This document shows, piece after piece, positions 37,227-46,029 of a stretch of DNA of 64,000 nucleotides. Source of the stretch: an uncultured Hyphomicrobiales bacterium (GTDB lineage Bacteria; Pseudomonadota; Alphaproteobacteria; Rhizobiales; Beijerinckiaceae). Numbering within the stretch: position 1 is the stretch's first letter; every line of letters starts with the position of its first letter. The translations under genes were made by a program, and so were the position numbers. Below the pieces are notes generated by a model. The model saw only the letters and a program-made list of their open reading frames with translations. It did no database searches and was not told the origin of the DNA. The stretch covers positions 31,477 to 95,476 of the forward strand of contig CAIUWR010000071.1 in the NCBI GenBank assembly GCA_903902915.1, in the 5' to 3' direction.

Positions 37227-38089
37227 GCCTGCACCCGGGGGAAGAAGCCTTCGGGGCGAACGGCGAGCACAATCAGAAATGCCAGATGGCCCGCGAGCAA
37301 TTGCCAGCCCGGATCGACCTTCGAGCCAATGGCCTGCGCCACGCCCAGCACCACGCCGCCCGCCAAAGTGCCCCAGAGATTGCCGAGCCCGCCGATGATC
37401 ACCGCCTCGAAGCCGAAGATCAGCCGCGCAGGGCCCATGCTGGGATCGAAATTCGCGCGCACCGCCAGGAACACGCCCGCCACCGCCACCACCGCCAGCG
37501 ACAGGCCCATGGCGAGGCCGAAGACATGGCGATTGTCGACGCCCACCAGTTGCACGGTCGATTGGTCGTCCGACGTCGCGCGCAAAGCGCGGCCCCAGCT
37601 CGTGCGGTAGAACAGGGCCTGCAAGCCCCCGATCATCGCCACCGCCACGAGGAATTGCAACAACGGCAGCACGCCGATGGACAGGTCGGGCGAGAGCGGG
37701 ATCGTCGCGGTCTCGATGGCGCCCGCCTGCAACTTGCGGCTGTCGGGACTGAAGACTTCGAGCAGGCCGTTCTGGATGATCACCGACAGGCCGAAGGTGA
37801 CAAGCAGCGGCGGCAGCAGATCGTCGCCCAAAGTGCGGTTGAGCAGCCAGCGCTGCAGCCCGTAGCCGATCAGCGCCATCAAGGGCGCGATGACCAGCAA
37901 GGACGCCAGCGGGCCAATGCCCAAAGCCTGCGTGACCACCAGCGCCAGATAGGCGGCCAGCACCACGAAATCCCCATGGGCGATATTGACGAGGCGCATG
38001 ACGCCGAAGATCAGCGACAGGCCCGCCGCGAACATGGCGTAGAGCCCGCCCACCAGCACGCCTTGCACGATGGAGTTGAGCCAATCCAT
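37223..38089 (-). CDS. livH: branched-chain-type ABC transporter permease LivH
   Basis: A 288-residue permease with about eight helices. The family segment LSLIFGVMRLVNIAHGDFVVL lies at residues 23-43, and GFEAVIIGGLGNLWGTLAGG is near residue 230. It follows livF by 3 bp. Confidence 0.9.
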   Translation of the reverse strand: MDWLNSIVQGVLVGGLYAMFAAGLSLIFGVMRLVNIAHGDFVVLAAYLALVVTQALGIGPLASLLVIAPLMALIGYGLQRWLLNRTLGDDLLPPLLVTFGLSVIIQNGLLEVFSPDSRKLQAGAIETATIPLSPDLSIGVLPLLQFLVAVAMIGGLQALFYRTSWGRALRATSDDQSTVQLVGVDNRHVFGLAMGLSLAVVAVAGVFLAVRANFDPSMGPARLIFGFEAVIIGGLGNLWGTLAGGVVLGVAQAIGSKVDPGWQLLAGHLAFLIVLAVRPEGFFPRVQA

Positions 38090-38092
38090 CGC

Positions 38093-38794
38093 TCAGACTC
38101 CGAAATAGGCCGCCGCGATGCTCTCGCGGCTGACGGTGGCGCTGGCGCCTTCTAAGGTGACGCGCCCTTCTTGCAGGCAGTAGACGCGGCGCGACGCCGC
38201 CAGCGCCTGCACGATGTCCTGCTCCACGATGACCAGCGACATGCCATCGCCGATGATCTGCGGCAGGCGCTCGTAGATTTCGCGCACGATGATGGGGGCG
38301 AGGCCGAGGCTGATTTCATCGCACAACAACAGGCGCGGATTGGACATCAGCGCGCGGCCGATGGCGACCATCTGCTGCTGCCCGCCGGATAGCGAGGTGC
38401 TGCGCTGGTCGCGCCGCTCTTTCAGAATCGGAAACAGATCGTAGACGCGCGCCAGCGTCCACGGACCCTTGCGGCCATGCTCGCCGCCGATCAAAAGATT
38501 TTCCTCGACGCTGAGCGAGGGAAACAGCCGCCGCCCTTCGGGCACAAGCGAAATCCCGCGCCGCAACAGCAGATGCGTGCGCTCGCCGCCGATGGGCGCG
38601 CCATCGAAATGAATTGCGTCAGGGCGCGTTGCGATCTGTCCGGCGATGCTTTTGAGCAGCGTGCTCTTGCCCGCCCCATTGGAGCCGACGATGGCCACGA
38701 CCTCGCCTTCGCCCACGCTGAGCGACACGTCGAACAGCGCCTGAAAATCGCCATAGAAAGCATCGAGCGACGCGATGGCGAGGAGATCACGCAT
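38093..38794 (-). CDS. livF: branched-chain-type ABC transporter ATPase LivF
   Basis: A 233-residue ATPase. Walker A GSNGAGKSTL is at about residues 37-46, the family segment ISLVPEGRRLFPSLSVEENLL follows, the signature is SLSGGQQQMVAIGRAL, and LLLCDEISLGLAP is Walker B. It overlaps the livG stop by 8 bp. Confidence 0.91.
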   Translation of the reverse strand: MRDLLAIASLDAFYGDFQALFDVSLSVGEGEVVAIVGSNGAGKSTLLKSIAGQIATRPDAIHFDGAPIGGERTHLLLRRGISLVPEGRRLFPSLSVEENLLIGGEHGRKGPWTLARVYDLFPILKERRDQRSTSLSGGQQQMVAIGRALMSNPRLLLCDEISLGLAPIIVREIYERLPQIIGDGMSLVIVEQDIVQALAASRRVYCLQEGRVTLEGASATVSRESIAAAYFGV

Positions 38795-39515
38795 TGGCGG
38801 GAATACCCATGTAGATTTCCATCACTTGCGGGCGGCGGATCACTTCGCGCGGCTCGCCGTCGGCGATGAAGGCGCCGCCATGCAGCACCACCAGCCGGTC
38901 CACCACCGCCACCAGCGCATGCACGATATGTTCGATCCAGATGAGGGTGACGCCGCTCGCTTTCACGTCGCGCACAAGGCCCACCAGCGCGTGGCATTCC
39001 TCTTCGGTGAGGCCGCCAGCGACTTCGTCCAGCAGCAGCAATTGCGGGCGACTGGCGAGCGCGCGGGCCAGTTCGAGGCGCTTGCGTTGCAGCAGGGTGA
39101 GCGAGCCTGCGGGACGGTTGGCCTGATCGGCGAGGCCGCAACGCTCCAGAATCTCCGCGCAATCGGCGCCGAGATCGCCTGAGCGATCCGCGCGGCCAAA
39201 TTCGGCGGCCACAAGCAGATTCTCGAACACGCTCATGCCGCCAAAGGGCTGCGGCACTTGAAACGAGCGCGCGATTCCCTTGCGGCAGCGCGCGGCGGGC
39301 GAGTAGCCTGCCAGGTCCGCGCCTTTAAACAAAATGCGCCCGCTGTTTTGCGCCAATGTGCCTGTGATCATGCCGAAGAGCGAGGTCTTGCCCGCGCCAT
39401 TGGGACCGATGACGCCCAGCGCCTCGCCTTGCGGGACCGACAGGTCGAGACCATCGGCCACGACCACGGCGCCGAACCTTTTCGAGATCTGGTCGAGTTG
39501 AAGGATCGGCGCCAT
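38787..39515 (-). CDS. livG: branched-chain-type ABC transporter ATPase LivG
   Basis: A 242-residue ATPase with Walker A GPNGAGKTSLFGMITG (residues 35-50), ARSFQVPQPFGGMSVFENLL, and LLLLDEVAGGLTEEE. The signature is atypical: it reads LTLLQRKRLELARAL in place of the usual LSYGQQR form. The ATG at 39515 is chosen because the family N-terminus (ILQLDQISKRFGAVVVADGL) begins there; it lies 11 bp after the binding-protein stop. Confidence 0.9.
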   Translation of the reverse strand: MAPILQLDQISKRFGAVVVADGLDLSVPQGEALGVIGPNGAGKTSLFGMITGTLAQNSGRILFKGADLAGYSPAARCRKGIARSFQVPQPFGGMSVFENLLVAAEFGRADRSGDLGADCAEILERCGLADQANRPAGSLTLLQRKRLELARALASRPQLLLLDEVAGGLTEEECHALVGLVRDVKASGVTLIWIEHIVHALVAVVDRLVVLHGGAFIADGEPREVIRRPQVMEIYMGIPANA

Positions 39516-39526
39516 GGGCTGGTGCG

Positions 39527-40810
39527 TCAGTTCAGCGGAACGAGCTTGCCGCCGAGCGGAATGTCCGGCGCCGTGGCGTTTTCGGCCACCACGAGGTCGA
39601 AGCCCTTGTCGGTCTTGCGCCACTGGCCCGCCACGAGCGGCGTCTTGGTGACGTTCTTGACCGGCTGGCCGCTCCACTTCACGGGACCGACGATGGATTT
39701 GTAGTCGGTGGCGATGATGGCGTCGAGAACGGACTTCGAATCCTTCACATTCCTGGCGCGCTTCAGCACGTCGATGGCGACTTCGAAAAGCGCGTGCTGG
39801 AAGCCGATGGGCTGCGTCCAGGGACGTCCCGTGGCCTTGGTGTAGGAATCTGTGAGTTCGCGCGCGCTCTGGCCGGTGAGGCTCGATTTGAACGGATGAT
39901 TGGGCGTCCACCAGATTTCGTTGGAGAGGCCGTCGCCGCGCGCCCCCAGCGACTCGATCACTGAGGGGAACAGCAGCGCCTTGCCGATGGTGACGATCTT
40001 CGGCTTGAAGCCCTGCTGCGCGCATTGCGCCCAGAAGGTCGCGAAATCCGGCGGGATCATGTTGCCGGTGACGATCTCCGCGCCCGCCTGTTTGAAGGCG
40101 GTGATCTGCGCCGTGAAATCGTTCGACATGGGCTGATAGCGGCCGGGATCGACCAGCTTGAAGCCGGCCTTCTGCAAGGCTGGCGGGAAGCCGATCTTGG
40201 CGTCGCCCCAGGCGTTGCCGTCGGCGTCATTGGGGAAAATGCCCGCCACGACCTTGTTGGTCGGGATCGTCTCCCACAGCGCCAGAAAGGCGCCGATGAC
40301 GTCTTCAAGACCCCAGAAGAAATGATAGGTCCATTTGAAGCCCTTCGCCGGATCGCCATTGCGGCCGAAGAAATAGGGCTGCCAGGGGCAGTTGGTGGTG
40401 ATGCAGGGAACCTCGTTGACCTCGGCCTGATCGGCGACCGGATTGGTGACATCGGGCGTGGAGGTCGCCAGCAGCAGATCGACCTTGTTCGACAGGATCA
40501 ACTCGGAGGCGACCTCGGCGGCGCGGCTGGGATTCGACTGGCTGTCCTTGGCGATGATCTCGACCTTGTAGGTCTTGCCGCCGCTGGTCAGGCCCGTGGC
40601 CAGCAGTTTCTGAATCTGGTCCAGCGTGAAAGCGTCGGCCTCGCCAAAGCCCGCGAGCGGGCCGGTGCGCGCATTGACATAGCCGATACGGATCACGTCA
40701 TCGGCCGCGAGCGCGCTACCGGAACGCAGAACGGTCGGCATGGCCAGAGCGCCTGCGCCCAGACGCACGGCCTGACGGCGGGTGATGGCGGAATTCTTGT
40801 CGTCGCTCAT
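39527..40810 (-). CDS. branched-chain-type ABC transporter substrate-binding protein
   Basis: A 427-residue LivK/periplasmic-binding-type-1 protein. The N-terminus has a twin-arginine-like motif (ITRRQAVRLGAGALAMP) and a signal cleavage near AALAADD-like residues. The body begins IRIGYVNARTGPLAGFGEADAF. Such proteins bind amino acids, amides or aromatic acids. It is part of the same operon as the catabolic enzymes, so it probably delivers their substrate. Confidence 0.88.
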   Translation of the reverse strand: MSDDKNSAITRRQAVRLGAGALAMPTVLRSGSALAADDVIRIGYVNARTGPLAGFGEADAFTLDQIQKLLATGLTSGGKTYKVEIIAKDSQSNPSRAAEVASELILSNKVDLLLATSTPDVTNPVADQAEVNEVPCITTNCPWQPYFFGRNGDPAKGFKWTYHFFWGLEDVIGAFLALWETIPTNKVVAGIFPNDADGNAWGDAKIGFPPALQKAGFKLVDPGRYQPMSNDFTAQITAFKQAGAEIVTGNMIPPDFATFWAQCAQQGFKPKIVTIGKALLFPSVIESLGARGDGLSNEIWWTPNHPFKSSLTGQSARELTDSYTKATGRPWTQPIGFQHALFEVAIDVLKRARNVKDSKSVLDAIIATDYKSIVGPVKWSGQPVKNVTKTPLVAGQWRKTDKGFDLVVAENATAPDIPLGGKLVPLN

Positions 40811-40831
40811 GTTCGTCTCCCCCTGTTTTGA

Positions 40832-41743
40832 TCAGGCGTCGTCTTTGCGCGCCTTCTTCAAATGCTGAACCACCTTTTGCCGCAGCTCCGCTTGCTCTCC
40901 TGCGGTCCAGGTGCGGAAACCCTCGCCCGATTTCATGCCCAGCTTGCCGCGGGCCACGAGGTCTTCGAGATAGGGCGAAGGTCCGGGCCTGCTTTCGATG
41001 GAGGGCAGAACGGTGTTGTGGATCGCCAACGTCAGGTCCGTGCCGACGAGATCGGCGTTCTCCAAGGGGCCGAGCACCGCGAGCCTGCGCCCGAAACTCG
41101 CCTTGATGACGGTGTCCACCGTACGCGCGTCGCAGATGCCGTTTTCGACCAGCGAAATCGCCTCGCGCCACAGGGCATGTTGCAAGCGGTTGCCGACGAA
41201 GCCCGGCACGTCTTTCTTCACATGCACCGGCGTTTTGCCGATGGCCTCATGCAGCGCCATGGTCGCGTCGATGGTGGCTTGCGACGTGCGGTCCGTGCCG
41301 ATGACCTCGACCAAGGGCACGAGGAAAGGCGGGTTCCACCAATGCGTCCCCACCGTGCGCGCGCCATCGCTCACGCCTTCCATGATGCTGGTGATCGGGA
41401 TCACGGAGGTGTTGCTGGCGAGGATCGCATGGGCGGGCGCGTGGCGCTCCACGTCCGCGAACAGCGACTGCTTCACGGCGAGATTTTCAAGCGCCGCCTC
41501 GACGACGAAATCCGCGTCGCCGACGCATTCGGCGATGGTCGATGCGGGCGCCACCCGCTGAGCGGCGCCCTCGTCTTCGTCGAGATCGCGCAGATTGGCG
41601 GCGATGCGCGCGCGCACCGTCTCCAAAGCTGCGGGCGATGGATCGTAGATGCGGACTGCATGGCCATGCAGCGCGAAGACTTGCGCAATGCCGTGGCCCA
41701 TGAGGCCCGCGCCCAGAACGCCGATACGCGCTTTCTGCACCAT
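40832..41743 (-). CDS. 3-hydroxyacyl-CoA dehydrogenase-like oxidoreductase
   Basis: A 303-residue NAD-dependent dehydrogenase. The Rossmann motif is RIGVLGAGLMGHGIAQVFAL at residues 6-25. The SNTSVIPITSIM stretch, GTHWWNPPFLVPLVEVI (catalytic His) and DVPGFVGNRLQHAL are the family core. The ATG at 41743 is chosen because homology begins there. In other bacteria close relatives next to BKACE genes are carnitine dehydrogenases, which gives a testable candidate role, but the hydroxy substrate is unknown. Confidence 0.86.
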   Translation of the reverse strand: MVQKARIGVLGAGLMGHGIAQVFALHGHAVRIYDPSPAALETVRARIAANLRDLDEDEGAAQRVAPASTIAECVGDADFVVEAALENLAVKQSLFADVERHAPAHAILASNTSVIPITSIMEGVSDGARTVGTHWWNPPFLVPLVEVIGTDRTSQATIDATMALHEAIGKTPVHVKKDVPGFVGNRLQHALWREAISLVENGICDARTVDTVIKASFGRRLAVLGPLENADLVGTDLTLAIHNTVLPSIESRPGPSPYLEDLVARGKLGMKSGEGFRTWTAGEQAELRQKVVQHLKKARKDDA

Positions 41744-41757
41744 GTCAGCCCGCCTTT

Positions 41758-42561
41758 TCAGCCTGCGGTGTAACCGCCATCCGCATAGAGGATATGCCCG
41801 GTGTAGAAATCCGACGCGGCCGACGCCAGAAACAGCAAGGGCCCCGCCAGATCGGACGCTTCGCCGAGCCTGCCCTTGGGCACGCGCGTCAGGAAGCCGC
41901 CGCGCACCGCTTTGGCGTTGTCGTTGTCTTCGAACATCCACTGGGTCAGCGGCGAGCGGAAGACGGTGGGCGCGATGGCGTTGACGGTGACGCCCGTGGG
42001 GCCAAGCTCGCAGCCCAGCGCCTTGGTCATGCCGTCGATCGCCGCCTTGGAGGCGCAATAGGCCGTGTAGCCCGCCGGATGGCCCAGAAGGCCGCGCGCG
42101 GAGGACATGAGCACGATCTTGCCACCTTCCCCCTGCGCCTGCATCTGCCCCGCGCAAGCGCGAGCCATCAGCCAGGACTGGGTGACGTTGGCGTCCATCA
42201 CATCGAGGAAGCGCGCCGGGGTCATGTCGCCGATCTTGGCGACATCGTTCTTGCCCGAAGCGACCACGAGAATGTCCACGCGGCCAAAGCGCGCCACGGC
42301 GGCGGCCACGAGCTGCGCGCAGGCCTCTTCGCTGGAGGGGCGCAGATTGACGCCCTCCACTTCGGCGCCCAGCGCACGGCAAGCCTCGCTCACCGCGTCC
42401 AGTTCCGCCTTCTTGCCAGCGCTGAGCACGAGCTTGGCGCCCGCCCCCGCCAGCACCTTGGCGGCCAAGGCGCCAAAGGCGCCAGACGCGCCGGTGACGA
42501 TGGCGACCTTGCCCTTGACGCTGAACAGGGCGAGCGGATCCTTGAGGAATTCTTCGCTCAT
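41758..42561 (-). CDS. short-chain dehydrogenase/reductase
   Basis: A 267-residue SDR with TGASGAFGALAAKVLAGAGA at about residues 20-39, the active-site Tyr-x3-Lys in YTAYCASKAAIDG, and an SSARG serine region. Its ATG overlaps the cupin stop (ATGA). It would oxidise or reduce a pathway alcohol or ketone. Confidence 0.87.
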   Translation of the reverse strand: MSEEFLKDPLALFSVKGKVAIVTGASGAFGALAAKVLAGAGAKLVLSAGKKAELDAVSEACRALGAEVEGVNLRPSSEEACAQLVAAAVARFGRVDILVVASGKNDVAKIGDMTPARFLDVMDANVTQSWLMARACAGQMQAQGEGGKIVLMSSARGLLGHPAGYTAYCASKAAIDGMTKALGCELGPTGVTVNAIAPTVFRSPLTQWMFEDNDNAKAVRGGFLTRVPKGRLGEASDLAGPLLFLASAASDFYTGHILYADGGYTAG

Positions 42562-42908
42562 GGCTTGTGCCCCGGGGGATAGGGAATCACCACGAGCATC
42601 GAACAGACCTCGTTCGTGCGGTTGACGATCTCGCGGACCTCATTGGCGACGATGGTGCAGGAATCATGCTTCTTCAGCACGGTTTCCTCGCCATCGACGA
42701 TGACGGTCATCTCGCCTTCAAGCACCACATAGATCTTCTCGAAGGGCGTCGAATCCGGGCCAGCGCCGCCGCCGGGCAGGAAGTGGGAGAGGCCCACCCA
42801 CTGGTTGGTCGGCCCGCCGGGCTCGAAACCCTGCAAGCGCAGGCCAAGATTGCCGCGATGGTTCACCGCGTCATAGGGCTTGGCGTCCTGAATATGTTTG
42901 ACCAGCAT
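42558..42908 (-). CDS. cupin-domain protein
   Basis: A 116-residue single-domain cupin. The beta-barrel metal motifs are partly degenerate: LSHFLPGGGAGPDSTPFEKIYVVLEGEMTV and DSCTIVANEVREIVN. The usual first-motif histidines are absent (PDSTPFEKI rather than HxHxxxxE). It starts at an ATG overlapping the cyclase stop (ATGA). It may be a non-enzymatic binding protein or an isomerase. Confidence 0.78.
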   Translation of the reverse strand: MLVKHIQDAKPYDAVNHRGNLGLRLQGFEPGGPTNQWVGLSHFLPGGGAGPDSTPFEKIYVVLEGEMTVIVDGEETVLKKHDSCTIVANEVREIVNRTNEVCSMLVVIPYPPGHKP

Positions 42909-43750
42909 CAGAAGCTCTCCCCGCTCTCGATGCGATAGGCGCCGCGCTTGTCGATCATGGCGACGAGGCGAATGATGCAGCCGTCGCCGCGATCCCAGTT
43001 CCAGGGGAAGAAGGAGAAGGTGACGCGCTTGCCGGTGACCTTGTCGAGATCGCCGCCAACATTCTCGATGCCGAGGATGCCGTTGGAGAAGAGCTTGCGG
43101 TGCACGGGCTCCCACTCGGGGAAATCGTCCTTCCAGTCGCGGCCGCCGGACCAGACCTTGTATTCTTCGGCGAGATGGGGAAGCAGCGGACCATTGCGCT
43201 GCGGGCCGATGGCGGTGGCGAGCGGATGATCATTGGCCTGGGTGTCATGGCCGACGACCTTGACCTTCTTCTCCACGAACCAATCGGCGGCGGAGGGCAC
43301 GAAGCCCGGAGCGCGCGCGAAATAGTCCTCGTTGTCTTCGTAGATATGGTGCCAGCCGGTGTTGACGATCACCACGTCGCCGGGGCGCACGGCCTTGCCA
43401 GCCGCCTTCTCCAGATCGTCATAGGTGATCGATTCCCACTGCTTCTTGGGGATCGAAACGACGATGCCCGTGCCGAAGAAGTGGGGTAGCGGCACTTCGT
43501 TGATGAAGGGCGTGCCAGCCACCACATGCGCGGGGGCGTCGATATGGGTGGTGTTGTGCATGCTGGTCGTGATGCGCTGCGAAAGCACGCCAGACTTCGC
43601 CATGTAGTGGATGCGCTCGATCTTCACATCTTCGAAATAGGGCCAGTTCGGCGACTGATATCCGAAGCGGTGCGAGAGATTGTAGAACTCGACGCCCATG
43701 TCGTTGTCGAGGTTGTCCTGGAAATCGATGCCACGGATTTTGATCGTCAC
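42908..43750 (-). CDS. cyclase family metal-dependent hydrolase
   Basis: A 280-residue member of the cyclase/kynurenine formamidase/isatin hydrolase family. The metal site is HNTTHIDAPAH (about residues 66-76), close to the consensus HxGTHxDxPxH, followed by PGDVVIVNTGWHH and VGHDTQANDHPLA. The reaction is hydrolysis of an amide or lactam ring. It is the first gene of a ten-gene minus-strand operon; GGAGG stands just before the ATG. Confidence 0.83.
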   Translation of the reverse strand: MTIKIRGIDFQDNLDNDMGVEFYNLSHRFGYQSPNWPYFEDVKIERIHYMAKSGVLSQRITTSMHNTTHIDAPAHVVAGTPFINEVPLPHFFGTGIVVSIPKKQWESITYDDLEKAAGKAVRPGDVVIVNTGWHHIYEDNEDYFARAPGFVPSAADWFVEKKVKVVGHDTQANDHPLATAIGPQRNGPLLPHLAEEYKVWSGGRDWKDDFPEWEPVHRKLFSNGILGIENVGGDLDKVTGKRVTFSFFPWNWDRGDGCIIRLVAMIDKRGAYRIESGESF

Positions 43751-43771
43751 GATTCTATCCTCCCGAAGGTT

Positions 43772-43794
43772 GTTGACCCATTATGTGGTGCAAC
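43772..43794. promoter_or_regulatory. imperfect palindrome in the shared control region
   Basis: GTTGACCCA (43772-43780) and TGGTGCAAC (43786-43794) are inverted repeats matching at 7 of 9 positions around TTATG. The site lies in the 117-bp region between the divergent cyclase operon and the amidohydrolase gene, where a regulator such as IclR could bind. Confidence 0.4.
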
Positions 43795-43867
43795 TGTATC
43801 AATATGCGGTCTCGCTTTCAAGAGCTCGGAAAAATCCGGGCAAGCTCGCTGACCAGGGAAGAACGCC

Positions 43868-44827
43868 ATGAAAAAGATCGCGCTGGAAGAACACTTTATC
43901 TCGCCCGGGCTGATCGAATATTGGCAACCGACCATGACGGACGTGCCCCAGCCGATCTATGACAAGATCCACGCCGCGCTGGCCGACTTCGGCGACATGC
44001 GCCTCGCCAGCATGGATGGGGCGGGCATCGAGACGGCGATTCTCTCGGTCTCCGGCCCCGGCGTGCAGGTGGAGCCTGACGCCGCCCGCGCCACCGCCAA
44101 GGCCGCCGAGGCCAATGATTTTCTGGCCAATGTCACCGCCGCCCGTCCCGACCGCTATCTGGGCTTCGCCCATATCGCCTTGCAGGATCCGCAAGGCGCA
44201 GCGCGCGAGCTGGAACGCTGCGTGCGCGACCTTGGCTTCAAGGGCGCCATGATCAACGGCCATTCCATGGGCGCCTATCTCGACGAGCGCCAGTTCGATC
44301 CCTTCTGGGCCAAGGCGGAGGAGTTGCAGGTTCCGATCTATCTGCACCCCGCCGATCCCGCCCAGCAATATGCGACCTATGGCTCCTACAAGGAGCTGAC
44401 CCGCGCCACCTGGGGCTGGGGCGTGGAGACCGGCACCCATGCGCTGCGCATGATCTTCGGCGGCGTCTTCGACCGTTTCCCCAAGGCCTTGCTCATGCTG
44501 GGCCATCTGGGCGAAACGCTGCCCTATCTGCTCTGGCGCTTCGACAGCCGCGCCAAGCTCTATGGCGTGAGCCTGAAGCGGGAGCCCTCCGAATATATCA
44601 AGGAGAATATCGCGGTGACGATCTCGGGCATGTTCTCGGCGGAGCCGCTGAATTGCGCGGTTGCGGCGCTGGGCGGCTCGCGCGTCATGTTCTCCGCCGA
44701 TTACCCCTTCGAATCCGCTGCGGAGGCCGGGCATTTCATGGACAACGTCGCGCTCGACGAGGCTTTGCGCGCGGACATCTGCTGGCGCAACGCCGCCCGC
44801 ATCCTCAACATCCCCATGAAGGGCTGA
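43868..44827 (+). CDS. amidohydrolase-2 / gamma-resorcylate decarboxylase-like protein
   Basis: A 319-residue TIM-barrel metal enzyme. The N-terminal ALEEHF metal site, PIYLHPADP, GHLGETLPYLLWRFD and FSADYPFES are the metal and active-site stations of the ACMSD/LigW group. Members carry out non-oxidative decarboxylation of hydroxybenzoates, or hydrolysis. It is transcribed away from the cyclase operon across a shared control region and may act in the same pathway. Confidence 0.83.
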   Translation: MKKIALEEHFISPGLIEYWQPTMTDVPQPIYDKIHAALADFGDMRLASMDGAGIETAILSVSGPGVQVEPDAARATAKAAEANDFLANVTAARPDRYLGFAHIALQDPQGAARELERCVRDLGFKGAMINGHSMGAYLDERQFDPFWAKAEELQVPIYLHPADPAQQYATYGSYKELTRATWGWGVETGTHALRMIFGGVFDRFPKALLMLGHLGETLPYLLWRFDSRAKLYGVSLKREPSEYIKENIAVTISGMFSAEPLNCAVAALGGSRVMFSADYPFESAAEAGHFMDNVALDEALRADICWRNAARILNIPMKG

Positions 44828-44832
44828 GCGGC

Positions 44833-45879
44833 TTAAAGCAGCACAGGCGGCGCCACGCCCGCCTTTTCCGCCACTTCCAGAAGGCCCGCGAGGGCCTTCT
44901 GCGACACAGGGATACCCTCGCGCGCGCGACGCTCGAACGTTTTCGCGCCGCGCTCGCCCGGCAGCATGATCGCGACATCCGGCTCAAGCCTTGGCAGGGC
45001 GCGCACCACGGCGCCAAGCTCGCTCATGTCGTGTTTGAAGTCATCAAGGGGCCGCATGGCCGCGATGTCGATCAGCGCCAGCATCGCGTTGTGCACATGG
45101 CGCGCCTTGCCGCCCGGGCCGATCATGCCCGCGAGAATGGGATTGGCCGCCATGACGCCGGTCAGACATTCGAACATGAATGCCATGCCCGAGCCCTTCG
45201 GCCCGCCCAAAGGCAACAGGATCTCGGCGGCGGCGGCGTCGGTCGTGGGCACGCCATCCTTGGTCAGCGCGCAGCCCGGCGGAATGGGCTCGCCCGTGCG
45301 CGCCGCCTGCTGCAAGCGCCCGTTGGCGATGGTGGCGGTGGCCATGTCGAGCACCAGCGGGCCTTCCAGCGAGGGCACGCCGATGGCCATGGGGCTGGTG
45401 GCGAGGCTCTTCACCCGCGACCCGTGATAGGCCATGTTCGGCGGCCCGCCATTGAACATGATGGCGGCGAAACCCTGTTCGGCCGCCGCGTGGGCATAGC
45501 GCCCGATGGCGCCCGTATGGGTCGTGCCGCGAATGACCGCCATGGCGACGCCGAACGCCTTGGCGCGCTTGCCCGCCTCCTCCAGCGCCAGCTTCATGGC
45601 GACCGGACCCGCGCAGCGATGGCCCTCCACGATGAACAGCGCCCCCGCGCGGCTGTCGATCACGGGCGTGGCGGCGGGATCCATGGAGCCATCGGCGATG
45701 GTGCGCACATACATGGACAGCCGCGCCATGCCATGGGACGAAACGCCCCGCAGATCGGCCCAGACCAGAACCTCGGCAAGCGTGGCCGCGCTGGCCTGCG
45801 GCATGCCCTTCGCCATGAGGACCGCGATCATGAACCGGGTCAGGCGATCTGCGGATATAAGCTTGGCTTCAGGCGTCAC
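44833..45879 (-). CDS. Ldh2-family malate/lactate-type dehydrogenase
   Basis: A 348-residue NAD(P)-dependent oxidoreductase of the Ldh2/MDH2 family. The catalytic-region histidine is in LRGVSSHGMARL at about residues 44-55, followed by VAMAVIRGTTHTGAIGRYA and LDMATATIANGRL. Members reduce or oxidise 2-oxo/2-hydroxy acids. It is convergent with the amidohydrolase gene and divergent from the flavin monooxygenase. Confidence 0.86.
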   Translation of the reverse strand: MTPEAKLISADRLTRFMIAVLMAKGMPQASAATLAEVLVWADLRGVSSHGMARLSMYVRTIADGSMDPAATPVIDSRAGALFIVEGHRCAGPVAMKLALEEAGKRAKAFGVAMAVIRGTTHTGAIGRYAHAAAEQGFAAIMFNGGPPNMAYHGSRVKSLATSPMAIGVPSLEGPLVLDMATATIANGRLQQAARTGEPIPPGCALTKDGVPTTDAAAAEILLPLGGPKGSGMAFMFECLTGVMAANPILAGMIGPGGKARHVHNAMLALIDIAAMRPLDDFKHDMSELGAVVRALPRLEPDVAIMLPGERGAKTFERRAREGIPVSQKALAGLLEVAEKAGVAPPVLL

Positions 45880-46029
45880 GTCGGTATCCTCAATTCAGTG
45901 GCGCGCAATCTAGACGATGCGCGCCTCGCCGCAAGCGCAACCTTGTGACGCGCATTTTCTTGCCCTGACGCATCTGCGCGATTAAGTTTGCGCCGACCGG
46001 CGAAGTCCGGCCTATCAGGGGATGAACGC

